In this document: positions 8,814 to 16,696 of the stretch, piece after piece
How positions within the stretch are numbered: the first letter of the stretch is position 1
How the letters are laid out: every line of letters begins with the position of its first letter
NCBI GenBank assembly: GCA_903881545.1
Contig: CAIRTQ010000098.1
Coordinates: 1 to 38,139 of the forward strand
Length of the DNA: 38,139 nt
Reading direction: 5' to 3'
Source of the DNA: an uncultured Elusimicrobia bacterium
GTDB lineage: Bacteria; Elusimicrobiota; Elusimicrobia; UBA1565; UBA9628
Position numbers and translations under genes: made by a program
The notes under the pieces: model-generated
What the model saw: only the letters and a program-made list of their open reading frames with translations
Told to the model about the DNA's origin: nothing
The model's database searches: none

Positions 8814-10033
8814 TCGCGCGCCTCTGCCTCTTCCTCTTCCTGGGCCTGGGGCTGGTGGTCTCCTTCGAGGACTGGTCGCACCGGCGCATCCGCAACCGCT
8901 GGATAGGGCTGGGGATGATCGTGGGCGCGGCGTGCTTCTGCTTCCTGCTCTGGAACAGCCTGCTGGGCCACGAGCACAGGCGCCTCTGGATGCTGGGCGA
9001 GCACTACCTGCCCCTGCGCTATTATCCCATGGTCCTGGTCCACCTGACGCTGAGCCTGGCCGCGGCCGTGACCTTGTGGCGCCTGTCGGTCTGGCCCGCG
9101 GGAGACGCCAAGCTCTACACGCTCTTCGCTTTCCTTCTGGTCCTCATCGACCCGAACCTCCCAGGCTTTCCGCTGCTCCTGTTCCTGCTCATCCTGATCA
9201 ACATATTCGTGCCCGCGGGCGTGCTGTTCGCGGCCGGCAGCGCCCTGCGCCTGGCGCTCAAGCTGCCGCGCCTTTGGGCGCTGGACTGGCCCAAATGGCT
9301 AAAGGCCAAGGCCGAGGTGGCCGTCATCCGTCTCTGGGAAGCCTGGCCCTACCGCTACGAATACCTGGCGTTGGGCATCAACCTCTACGCCCTGTTCTAC
9401 CTCATGCAGGCGTGCCAGAGGCATTCCCAACGCCTGGCGCTGGGGCCGTTTGGCAACGTGATGGTCTTCTTTCTCATGTTCCTGGTCTGGGGGCGGCTGG
9501 CGCAGGTCCTGCGCAATAAGCGCGTGAGCTACGCGGCGCTGGCGTGCCTGGGAGCGGCCATGGCCGCGGGCTTGATCTGGCGGCATTGGGACCCGGTCGC
9601 GATCCTGCGCGCGGCGCTGCGGATGACCGTGAGCTTCGGGGTGTTCCTGTCCCTGGCGCGCATGGTCTTCAACCGGCTCATCGAACGGGAGAGCCTGCGG
9701 GAATTGCTGCCGGAGCAGCTGCGGACCGGCAGCGTCCTGTCGGACGAGACCTGGGAGAAGCTGGGCCGCGAGAAAGAACTGGCCGGCAAGCTCGGGGAGC
9801 GCTACTCCGACGGCCTGGGCGCGCAGGACGTGGAGGCCATCAAGGGCTGGCTGGCCGCGGGCCCGCGGGCCGCGGGTTATGCGGTCTACCAGACGATCCC
9901 GTTCGCGGTCTGGATATTCCTGGGCGCATTGTTCACCGTGGTCCGGCGCGCGAACCTGGTGGCCCTGCTCCTCCCGCATCTGCTCCGGGCGCAAGGGGCC
10001 CTGCAGGCCGCGGCCGCGAGGTACCTGTCATGA
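8810..10033 (+). CDS. A24 prepilin-peptidase-like integral membrane protein
   Basis: From the ATGA at 8810 the protein has 407 residues with many hydrophobic segments (about 3-18, 34-50, 75-92, 103-140, 205-260, 270-290, 375-395). The pair of aspartates typical of type IV prepilin/preflagellin peptidases is present: D21 in FEDWSHRRIRN, followed by a basic patch, and D99 in WPAGDAKLY, matching the GxGDxKL motif. The protein is longer than a minimal A24 enzyme, with an extra C-terminal half that includes a charged soluble stretch around residues 290-365. It lies between radical SAM 3 and radical SAM 4, coupled by overlaps on both sides, so it belongs to the pathway. No pilin-like or other precursor gene is visible nearby. 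It may process a peptide encoded elsewhere, or the fold may have been recruited for another role. Confidence 0.72.
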   Translation: MIARLCLFLFLGLGLVVSFEDWSHRRIRNRWIGLGMIVGAACFCFLLWNSLLGHEHRRLWMLGEHYLPLRYYPMVLVHLTLSLAAAVTLWRLSVWPAGDAKLYTLFAFLLVLIDPNLPGFPLLLFLLILINIFVPAGVLFAAGSALRLALKLPRLWALDWPKWLKAKAEVAVIRLWEAWPYRYEYLALGINLYALFYLMQACQRHSQRLALGPFGNVMVFFLMFLVWGRLAQVLRNKRVSYAALACLGAAMAAGLIWRHWDPVAILRAALRMTVSFGVFLSLARMVFNRLIERESLRELLPEQLRTGSVLSDETWEKLGREKELAGKLGERYSDGLGAQDVEAIKGWLAAGPRAAGYAVYQTIPFAVWIFLGALFTVVRRANLVALLLPHLLRAQGALQAAAARYLS

Positions 10034-10932
10034 CCGAGCGCATCGACCTGAAGGTCGGCTTCGCCTGCAACAACCTCTGCAAGTTCTGCGTCCAGGGCGA
10101 CAAGCGCGAGAAGCTGCCGGCCCAGACCTCGGCGCGCCTGCGCCAGGCGCTGGCCGAGGGCCGGCGCTGCGGCGCCACGGGCGTGGTGTTCACGGGCGGC
10201 GAGCCCGCCCTGCATCCGGACATCCTCGGGCTCGTGCGCCGGGCCCGCGGCCTGGGCTACCGGGACATCCAGATCCAGACCAACGGCCGGGCCTTATGCT
10301 ACGAGAAGCGGGTCCGGGACCTGGCCGCGGCCGGCGTCAACGAGTTCGGCCCCTCCCTGCACGGCTCCCGCGCCGAGATCCACGATTTCCTGACCGGAGC
10401 GCCGGGCAGCTTCGTGCAGACCGCGGCCGGAATGCGCCAGGTCAAGAAGGCCGGGGCGCGCCTGATCACCAACACGGTGGTCACCAAGGCCAATTACCGC
10501 GACCTGCCGGAGCTGGCGGCCCTGCTCGTGGCGCTGGGCGCCGACCAATTCCAATTCGCCTTCATGCACATGACCGGCCGCGCGGGCGAGAACCGGTCCT
10601 GGCTGACGGCCCGCCTCGCCATCGCCGAGCCTTGGATCAAGCGGGCTCTGGATGTCGGCCGGCGCGCGGGCCGGCGCGTCATGACCGAAGCCGTCCCTTA
10701 CTGCTTCATGTCCGGCTACGAGGACTTCGTGGCGGAGCGCGTCATCCCGGCGACGAAGATCTACGACGCGGAGACCGTCATCGACGACTATACCCTCGCC
10801 CGGCGCAGCGAGGGCAAGGCCAAGGGCCCCCGCTGCCCGGAGTGCCGCCATCACCGGTCCTGCGAGGGGCCGTGGCGGGAGTATCCCGAGATGTTCGGCT
10901 GGGACGAGTTCGTGCCGGTCCGGAGGGCATGA
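10030..10932 (+). CDS. Radical SAM enzyme 4 with twitch-type motif
   Basis: The ATGA junction at 10030 gives 300 residues. C13-x3-C17-x2-C20 (CNNLCKFC) binds the SAM cluster and FTGGEPALH is the SAM-binding motif. VPYCFMSGY supplies a lone Cys and C269-x2-C272-x5-C278 (CPECRHHRSC) a likely auxiliary cluster, nearly the same plan as radical SAM 3. It precedes the NifH-NifD fusion, overlapping its start by 4 bases. That mirrors set 1, where a radical SAM gene also sits beside the reductase genes. Function is unknown beyond the superfamily. Confidence 0.88.
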   Translation: MTERIDLKVGFACNNLCKFCVQGDKREKLPAQTSARLRQALAEGRRCGATGVVFTGGEPALHPDILGLVRRARGLGYRDIQIQTNGRALCYEKRVRDLAAAGVNEFGPSLHGSRAEIHDFLTGAPGSFVQTAAGMRQVKKAGARLITNTVVTKANYRDLPELAALLVALGADQFQFAFMHMTGRAGENRSWLTARLAIAEPWIKRALDVGRRAGRRVMTEAVPYCFMSGYEDFVAERVIPATKIYDAETVIDDYTLARRSEGKAKGPRCPECRHHRSCEGPWREYPEMFGWDEFVPVRRA

Positions 10933-13259
10933 TGGAGCGCATAGCGGTCTTCGGGAAGGGCGGCATCGGCAAGTCCACCTTGGCCGCGAATCTGGCCGCG
11001 GTCTACGCGCGCCAGGGCCGCAAGGTCCTCCTGGTGGGCTGCGACCCCAAGCACGACACCACGGTGTCTCTGACCGAGGGCCGGCCGATCCGCACCGTGG
11101 TCGAGGCTTCCGCGTTCATGGACGGCGCCGGCTCCGGCCTGGAGCAGGTTCTGGTGCGCGGCCGGCTGGGCATCGACTGCGTGGAGGCGGGCGGGCCGGA
11201 GCCGGGCATCGGCTGCGCCGGCCGGGGCATCTCCCGCATGATGGAGCTGTTCGACGGCGCCGGGCTCCTGCGCGAGGGCCGCCACGACGTGGCCATCTTC
11301 GACGTTCTCGGCGACGTGGTCTGCGGCGGCTTCGCGGCCCCCTTGCGCCAGGGCTTCGCGGACAAGGTCGTGATCGTCACCTCCGAGGAGCTGATGTCCC
11401 TTTACGCCGTCAACAACATCGCCCGCGCCGTGCGCAACTACAGCGACAACGGCGTCGCCCTGGTCGGCCTGGTCGCCAACCTGCGCGACCCCGGCGCGGA
11501 CCGCCAGGCGGTGGCGCGCTTCGCGGCGCGCATCGGGACCAAGGTCCTGGCCTTCCTGGAGCGGACGGCCGCGGTCCGCGAGGCGGAGTACCGGCGCGTG
11601 ACTTTGGTCGAGCAGGACCCGCGCTGCGCCATGGCCAGGAGCATCGCCGCCCTGGCCAAGACCCTGCGCGCGTTCGACCCCGGCAAGGCGCGGATCCCGG
11701 AACCGCTTTCCGACGAGAGCTTCCACGAATGCTCCCGGCGGGCTTTCGTCGGGGCTGCACGGGCTCCGGTAGTCTCCGCAGCGCCTGCCCCGGAACCGGC
11801 GCCGCAGCCGGTGCGCCAGGGCGCACCGCCCTCGGAGGCGCAGTCCGTTCTCCACTCGCCGCAGGGGGCGGGCGTGGAGAAGGAGCTGGCCTGGCAGGCC
11901 AAGCTCTGGGAGGGCGACCCCGGAGAGAATTCCCAGGTCTGGGGCGCCGCCGAGCAATGGCGGAGCTTCTTCTGCGATTTCGAGACGCGCCGCAACGTCA
12001 AAGGGTTCCTCGACAGTGGGACCCGCGTCATCAATGTCTGGCACCAGGACATGGAATGCTCCTACGCCACGCCGAATTTCCATGACTCGGAGCTGCCAGC
12101 GTATTTTAAATTCCCCTGGCCTTCCGGCGCCACGGAGTCCGGGCCGCAGGAAGGCCCCTCCGGGGGGGGCGGCGGCTGGAACATCATGACCGATCTCCGG
12201 GACCAAGACATCATCCACGGCGGCGGCCGCAAGCTCGACGCGGCCATCGCGGCGGCGGTGCGTACCGCCGAAGGCAGTGACGCGGTGGCGGTGGTAGTGC
12301 ATTCGACCTGCATCCCGACCGTGATCGGCGACGACGCCGAGGCCGTGGTCGCGCGCTGGATGAAGCGGACCAAGGTCCCCATCATCTACATGAACCACTC
12401 CGCGGCCAGCATCCAGGACTGCGACACCGGCTTGGCGCTTTTCAAGCGGATGCGGAAGGACCCTGCCTTCGCCAAGGTTTCCCGCCGCAGGCGCTCGGTC
12501 AACCTGGTGGGTTTTCCGCCGGGCCCCGGCCTGGAGGAGACCGTGGGGCTGCTGCGGGACATCGGGGTCTCGGTCAACGCGCGCGTGATGCCCGCCTTGA
12601 GCGTGGCGGCGGTCCGGGGCTACCTGGCGGCCGAAATTCAGGTCCTCTATCCCAACGCGGCCTATCTGTCCACCTACCGGGAGCTCTTCGAGCCACTGCC
12701 CATCCGCACCCTGAGGCCCGCAGCCCCCTACGGCCTGGCCGGGACGAGTGCCTGGATCGAGAGCGTGGCCGCGGAGTTCGGCCTGCGGCGCCAGGCCCGC
12801 GCTCGCCTGGGCCGTGCGGTGAAGGAACTGACCCCGGCCTGGGACGGCGCCTGCAAAGAGGCCGCTTCGCGTTGCCTGGGCTTCGTGGTGGACGGCAACC
12901 ATATCAAGCGCCTGACCGAGCCTGCGCAGACCTGGGGCATCCCGGTCTTGGGACTGCTTCGGGAAATGGGATTCTCTATCGAGGTGTTGTGCCACGGTTC
13001 GGCGCCGCGGGATTCGAAGAACCTGCGTTTCTTCAATACTGCCGAGGAGCTGACCGCGCTGTTGCGTGAAGGCGGTTTCCAAGCGGTCTACTCGGAATAC
13101 GCCTACGACGGCAGGCTGGCGCGCGCTGGCAAAGCGCAGTTCGCGCTCGACTGTTTTGAGATGGGCTTGGCCGGATCTCTGCGCGCCTTGGAGAGGCTCA
13201 ACGGCATCTGCCGCTGGCCCTTCCCGCGGCGCTACGCCGCTTATCTGGGGGAGGATTGA
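10929..13259 (+). CDS. NifH-NifD fusion: Fe protein joined to a component 1 subunit (set 2)
   Basis: One uninterrupted frame of 776 residues starts at the ATGA overlap (a second ATG follows at 10932). Residues 1-270 are a complete NifH: P-loop GKGGIGKS at 9-16, GCDPKHDTT at 37-45, cluster ligands C96 (GIGCAGRG) and C132 (GDVVCGGFA). Residues about 272-318 are a Pro/Ala/Gln-rich linker. Residues 320-776 are NifD-like, with C377 (DMECSYATP), C461 (STCIPTVIGDD) and the closing block DCFEMGL. There is no stop or sensible internal start between the halves. In known nitrogenases and their relatives the Fe protein is separate and must dock and leave in each cycle, so a tether is unusual. The cofactor-binding histidine and cysteine positions of NifD are not conserved. 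It should pair with NifK2, which abuts it. Confidence 0.9.
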   Translation: MMERIAVFGKGGIGKSTLAANLAAVYARQGRKVLLVGCDPKHDTTVSLTEGRPIRTVVEASAFMDGAGSGLEQVLVRGRLGIDCVEAGGPEPGIGCAGRGISRMMELFDGAGLLREGRHDVAIFDVLGDVVCGGFAAPLRQGFADKVVIVTSEELMSLYAVNNIARAVRNYSDNGVALVGLVANLRDPGADRQAVARFAARIGTKVLAFLERTAAVREAEYRRVTLVEQDPRCAMARSIAALAKTLRAFDPGKARIPEPLSDESFHECSRRAFVGAARAPVVSAAPAPEPAPQPVRQGAPPSEAQSVLHSPQGAGVEKELAWQAKLWEGDPGENSQVWGAAEQWRSFFCDFETRRNVKGFLDSGTRVINVWHQDMECSYATPNFHDSELPAYFKFPWPSGATESGPQEGPSGGGGGWNIMTDLRDQDIIHGGGRKLDAAIAAAVRTAEGSDAVAVVVHSTCIPTVIGDDAEAVVARWMKRTKVPIIYMNHSAASIQDCDTGLALFKRMRKDPAFAKVSRRRRSVNLVGFPPGPGLEETVGLLRDIGVSVNARVMPALSVAAVRGYLAAEIQVLYPNAAYLSTYRELFEPLPIRTLRPAAPYGLAGTSAWIESVAAEFGLRRQARARLGRAVKELTPAWDGACKEAASRCLGFVVDGNHIKRLTEPAQTWGIPVLGLLREMGFSIEVLCHGSAPRDSKNLRFFNTAEELTALLREGGFQAVYSEYAYDGRLARAGKAQFALDCFEMGLAGSLRALERLNGICRWPFPRRYAAYLGED

Positions 13260-14528
13260 ATGTCCGAAGGTTTGGGCCGGCCCATGAATCTCCCGTCCTT
13301 GCTCGGCGTCTATCTGGCGGTTAACGCCCTGCCCGACGCCTACATCCTCGTCGACGGTCCGGACTGCGCCCTTTACAAGTCCCACTTCATCCACGGCCGG
13401 CATGACCTGAACTCGACACTGCTGCGCATCAGCGGGCGCCACCGCGTCGCTTTCACCAATGTCTGCGCGCGGGGCGTGGTCAAGGAGCATGACGAGATCA
13501 TCCGGCGCCAAATCCTGACCTTGGACGGCCTCGCGGAATCGGGCCTGACCTTGGTGACGGCCCTGCCCATGTGCTCGATCACCGGGGTCGACTACGGCCG
13601 GGTCATCCGCTCCCTTGGCGGCCGCCTGGGCAAGCCGGCCGTCGACATCCCGCCCGACTCCCTGACTGGCGACTGGCTCGACGGCTACGCCCAGACCCTC
13701 AGCGCCCTGGTGCGTGGGCTGGGCTTTACGCGGGGGCGCCGGCGCAAGGGCAGCGCCGCGGTGATCGGTTATCTCATGGACCGCAACGAGGCCGACCATC
13801 TGGGGAACCTCGCGGAACTGCGCCGGATGCTGGCGGCGCTTTCCTTGAGAATGGACTGCGTCTGGCTGGGGGGGCAAAAGGCGCTCGACCTGCGGCGCGC
13901 GCAGGAGGCCGAATTCATCATCTCGCTTCCCTACGGCCGGGCCGCGGCGCGGCGCCTGGCCGGCCTGACCGGAGCCCGCCTCGTGGAGACCGAACTGCCC
14001 TTCGGCCTGGCCCGGAGCCAGCGCTTCATGCGCGACGTGGGCGAGGCCGCGGGCCGCGGCCGCCAGGCGGAGGCCTTCATCGCGCGGGAGCTGGCCCGCG
14101 CCATCCCGCGGCTTCGGTGGATCATCCCGCAGCGCTTCCTCAACCGGCGCGCCGCCTTCATGGGCGACCCCTATCTGGCCGCCGGCTTCGCGGACATCGC
14201 GGAGGACCTGGGCATGACGGTGGATGGCTTCATCATCCGCGGCCGCAAGGGGCACGGCGGGCCGAAGGCCGCCGGAGTCCTCTACGAGCCGCCCGCCTCT
14301 TCCAGCGAGGTGCGGAAGCTCCGGGAGGCGCCGCTGGACCTGCTGGTTTCCTGCTGGTGCGAGTCGGAATGGCCGCGCCCGCTCTGCCCGTCAGTGGAAT
14401 TCGGATTTCCCAGCTACCGGCACCACGCGCTCTTCGAACAGCCCTTCCTGGGGTTCAACGGCTTCTTGGCCTTCGTAGGGCGCATGGCTGATGCAATGAG
14501 CGAACGGCCAGCGAGCCGAAAAGCCTGA
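13260..14528 (+). CDS. NifK-like nitrogenase component 1 subunit (set 2)
   Basis: The ATG directly follows the stop of the fusion gene and gives 422 residues. C36 in VDGPDC, the SHFIHGRHDL block, and C105 in ALPMCSITG align with NifK1, as does the C-terminal FGFPSYRHHALF...PFLGFNGFLAF. C69 (FTNVCARG) is not shared with NifK1. It ends the operon; the downstream terminator-like hairpin lacks a T-run on this strand, so the operon's own terminator is not clear. A paralogue of the 5454 gene and the likely partner of the fused NifD. Confidence 0.86.
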   Translation: MSEGLGRPMNLPSLLGVYLAVNALPDAYILVDGPDCALYKSHFIHGRHDLNSTLLRISGRHRVAFTNVCARGVVKEHDEIIRRQILTLDGLAESGLTLVTALPMCSITGVDYGRVIRSLGGRLGKPAVDIPPDSLTGDWLDGYAQTLSALVRGLGFTRGRRRKGSAAVIGYLMDRNEADHLGNLAELRRMLAALSLRMDCVWLGGQKALDLRRAQEAEFIISLPYGRAAARRLAGLTGARLVETELPFGLARSQRFMRDVGEAAGRGRQAEAFIARELARAIPRLRWIIPQRFLNRRAAFMGDPYLAAGFADIAEDLGMTVDGFIIRGRKGHGGPKAAGVLYEPPASSSEVRKLREAPLDLLVSCWCESEWPRPLCPSVEFGFPSYRHHALFEQPFLGFNGFLAFVGRMADAMSERPASRKA

Positions 14529-14591
14529 ACTCCACCAAGTCCCGGACCTTGACCTTTCCCATCGGGATCACGGGAGTCTAAGGCAAAGGCA

Positions 14592-14619
14592 AACCCCGAG
14601 GCCGGAAGGCCCCGGGGTT
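14592..14619 (-). terminator. Rho-independent terminator of rplM-rpsI
   Basis: AACCCCGAGGCC (14592-14603) pairs with GGCCCCGGGGTT (14608-14619) around a GGAA loop with one mismatch. Read on the minus strand, the hairpin ends in TTTGCCTTTGCC, a modest T-rich tail, 33 bases after the rpsI stop. It lies between converging operons and might also slow plus-strand transcription. Confidence 0.7.
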
Positions 14620-14651
14620 CGACGCAATAAGATAAGGCGGTCGGAGCGCGA

Positions 14652-15056
14652 TTAGCGCTTCGAGTACTGGAAGCGCTTGCGCGCCTTGGGCTGTCCCGAC
14701 TTCTTGCGCTCGACCATGCGCGGGTCGCGGGTGAGGAACCCGTTGGCGCGCATCACCTTCTTGTTCTTCTCGTCGAGCTTGACTAGGGCACGCGCGATGG
14801 CGTGGCGGGCCGCGTCGGACTGGCCGGTCATCCCGCCGCCGTTGAGCTTGATCGCGTAATCGAATAGCTTGGCGCCTTCGGCAGCCAAGGCGATGGGGGC
14901 CAGGACATTGCGCAGGCGGCCGTCCTGGCCTTGGAAGTAGGCTTCCACCGGCTGGGCGTTGACCGTCACCTTGCCCTCGCCTTTGGGAATGAGGCGCACC
15001 TGCGCCACCGAAGTCTTGCGGCGGCCCGTCGCCCAAATCTGTTCTTTGTTTTTCAT
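14652..15056 (-). CDS. rpsI: 30S ribosomal protein S9
   Basis: A 134-residue protein with the S9 signature: the N-terminal ATGRRKTSVAQVRL, the central LNGGGMTGQSDAARHAIARAL, and the basic tail ending in FQYSKR that reaches the ribosomal P site. The tail, KKSGQPKARKRFQYSKR, is a slight variant of the usual. It follows rplM by 13 bases, the classical L13-S9 pair found in most bacteria. Confidence 0.97.
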   Translation of the reverse strand: MKNKEQIWATGRRKTSVAQVRLIPKGEGKVTVNAQPVEAYFQGQDGRLRNVLAPIALAAEGAKLFDYAIKLNGGGMTGQSDAARHAIARALVKLDEKNKKVMRANGFLTRDPRMVERKKSGQPKARKRFQYSKR

Positions 15057-15069
15057 CGTGGATGCACCT

Positions 15070-15516
15070 TTACTTAGGTTGTAAGGCCGCCTTCGGAGGC
15101 TGCGGCACGCCCGGCCCCTGCGGGCCCGGGAATATCTTCAGGCGCGCCATCTGCTTGCTGCGCAGCCGGTTGCCGTGGATCATGCGCTTGACCGCGAGAT
15201 ACACGACCTTGCGGGGATCCCGTTCGAGCTGGCGCTTGACCGGCGTGGTCTTGGCGCCGCCGGCATAACCCGAATGGCTGAAGTAGACTTTCTGATCGAT
15301 CTTGTGGCCCGTGAGGCGGACGCGCGCCGCGTTGGTGACGACGACGAAATCGCCGCAATCCACGTAGTTCGTGTAAGTCGGCTTGTGCTTGCCGCGCAGC
15401 CAGGTCGCGGCCTTGGTGGCCATGCGGCCGAGGACTTGGCCGTCGGCATCCAGGTAATGCCAACGCCGTTCGCCGGCCGCCACTTTGGGTTTGTGCAAAT
15501 ATGTGTTCTGGGGCAT
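15070..15516 (-). CDS. rplM: 50S ribosomal protein L13
   Basis: The 148-residue protein shows L13 hallmarks: WHYLDADGQVLGRMAT near the start, VDCGDFVVVTNAARVRLTG in the middle, and YFSHSGYAGG with PVKRQLERDPRKVV later, then MARLKIFPG. The C-terminus has a short Pro/Gln-rich extension. The ATG lies 6 bases after a TACCAT box with no Shine-Dalgarno sequence, suggesting a nearly leaderless mRNA. Confidence 0.97.
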   Translation of the reverse strand: MPQNTYLHKPKVAAGERRWHYLDADGQVLGRMATKAATWLRGKHKPTYTNYVDCGDFVVVTNAARVRLTGHKIDQKVYFSHSGYAGGAKTTPVKRQLERDPRKVVYLAVKRMIHGNRLRSKQMARLKIFPGPQGPGVPQPPKAALQPK

Positions 15517-15522
15517 TGTGAA

Positions 15523-15552
15523 ATGGTACCAAACTCAGAGGGGGGCGCACAA
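15523..15552 (-). promoter_or_regulatory. Likely rplM promoter, nearly leaderless
   Basis: On the minus strand TTGTGC and TACCAT (-10, at 15528-15523) are 18 bases apart, and the rplM ATG begins 6 bases after the -10 box. A start site would fall almost at the ATG. Box quality is only fair, but a similar layout occurs before pduL and tyrS. Confidence 0.4.
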
Positions 15553-15569
15553 GTTCACCGGCCGGCGCT

Positions 15570-16664
15570 TCAACGGAACAGCTTTTCGAACTCCGGCGCG
15601 AGCCTGTACTTGCGCGCCTTTTTGGAAGGGTCGGCGATCGCCAGGAACCCTTGCCGCGTCCATTTCTGCAAGAGCAGCCGCGCCGTTCTGGGAGCGAAGG
15701 AAAACAGCGCCGCCGCATCGCCGCTCGTCAGGATCTGTTGCCGTGAGAAGAGGGCTAAAGCCTTGCGCTGCCTGGCATCGAGCCTTCTCAGCTCGGGGGA
15801 CTTGTCCGTTTCCCAGCGGTCCGCGGCCCGCGCGGACTGGGCTTCGACTTTCGCGAACGAATCGGCCATGCCCTCCACGAAATATTCCAGCCAGCCGGTG
15901 ATGTCCGCCTCGGCCCGTCCCATGTAGTAGTTGTGCGAGGGGCCTAGGGCGATGGCGTCATAATAGGCCTGCAGATCGCGCGCGTAATATTCTTCCAGCG
16001 AATAGATGCCCTTCAGCCCGTAGCCGCCGAGATGCAGGACCCAATCGGTCAAGAGCCGGGCCGTCCGCCCGTTGCCGTCGTAATAAGGATGGATGGTCGC
16101 GAACTGATAATGCGCGATCGCGGCGCGCAGGGGGCAGGGGATCGCCTCGGTATTGCCGTTGAGCCAGCCGACCATGTCCGCCATGAGGCCCGGCACGTCT
16201 TTCGCCTCGGGCGGCATATAGACGATCCTCCCGGTCCGGCCGTCCTTTATCACATTCTGCGCGCCGCGATAGGGCGTCGGCGCGGCGGTCTTCTTCCCCG
16301 CGCCCATGACATGGCCGTGAAGCGTCCGGAGCAGGCGTTCGGTCAAAGGCGTCTTCGCATCGGCGAGTTCCTCGACAAAGGCCAGCGCCCGAAAGTAGCC
16401 TTTGACCTCCTTTTCGTCCCGGGCTCGGCCGGGGAAGTGCTGTTTTCTTTCAATCACCAGCCGCACGTCTTTTTCGGAGAGACGATTGCCTTCGATGCGG
16501 GTCGAATAATGGGTCGAGAACAGCCGCGCGGTCTCGCGCAGGCCGGCCAATACGGAGGGGGTGATGGGCAGCTGGTTGATCCGCTCCTTCATTCCCTCCA
16601 GCCGCACGAGGGCGGAGGCCAGTTTGTTGGTGATCCGGTACTTGGGATTGAAATTTATCGGCAT
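15570..16664 (-). CDS. Fic-domain protein (probable AMPylator/NMPylator) with winged-helix tail
   Basis: The protein has 364 residues. The Fic catalytic motif H192-PYYDGNGR-200 (consensus HPFx[D/E]GNGRxxR) is intact. Upstream, STRIEGN (54-60) is the inhibitory-helix motif [S/T]xxxE[G/N], with the inhibitory glutamate, placing it in the class with an N-terminal inhibitory helix. The N-terminal region matches the usual Fic_N layout and the last ~80 residues look like a winged helix (LTSGDAAALFSFAPRTARLLLQK). Such proteins transfer AMP or another nucleotide monophosphate to a target, often themselves or a partner. It lies 32 bases after the glycosyltransferase gene and 53 before rplM. Target unknown. 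Confidence 0.92.
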   Translation of the reverse strand: MPINFNPKYRITNKLASALVRLEGMKERINQLPITPSVLAGLRETARLFSTHYSTRIEGNRLSEKDVRLVIERKQHFPGRARDEKEVKGYFRALAFVEELADAKTPLTERLLRTLHGHVMGAGKKTAAPTPYRGAQNVIKDGRTGRIVYMPPEAKDVPGLMADMVGWLNGNTEAIPCPLRAAIAHYQFATIHPYYDGNGRTARLLTDWVLHLGGYGLKGIYSLEEYYARDLQAYYDAIALGPSHNYYMGRAEADITGWLEYFVEGMADSFAKVEAQSARAADRWETDKSPELRRLDARQRKALALFSRQQILTSGDAAALFSFAPRTARLLLQKWTRQGFLAIADPSKKARKYRLAPEFEKLFR

Positions 16665-16696
16665 GGCCCGGGCGCTTGCCTGCCGTTATTATGCCA

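Noticed and set aside
11720-11890. Pseudogene or frameshift joining NifH2 and NifD2
   Set aside because: The linker is in frame, free of stops and of low-complexity Pro/Ala type typical of real interdomain linkers; both domains are intact. Read-level checking is still desirable.
10851-14255. Minus-strand open frame of 1134 codons
   Set aside because: It is antisense to the NifH-NifD fusion and NifK2, which have clear family motifs. Long antisense frames are expected in such GC-rich codon usage, and its translation shows only Gly/Ala/Arg/His-rich low-information sequence.
1730-14528. A true nitrogen-fixation operon
   Set aside because: No nifB, nifE/N or other maturation genes, P-cluster cysteines incomplete, and the FeMo-co histidine missing in both NifD copies.
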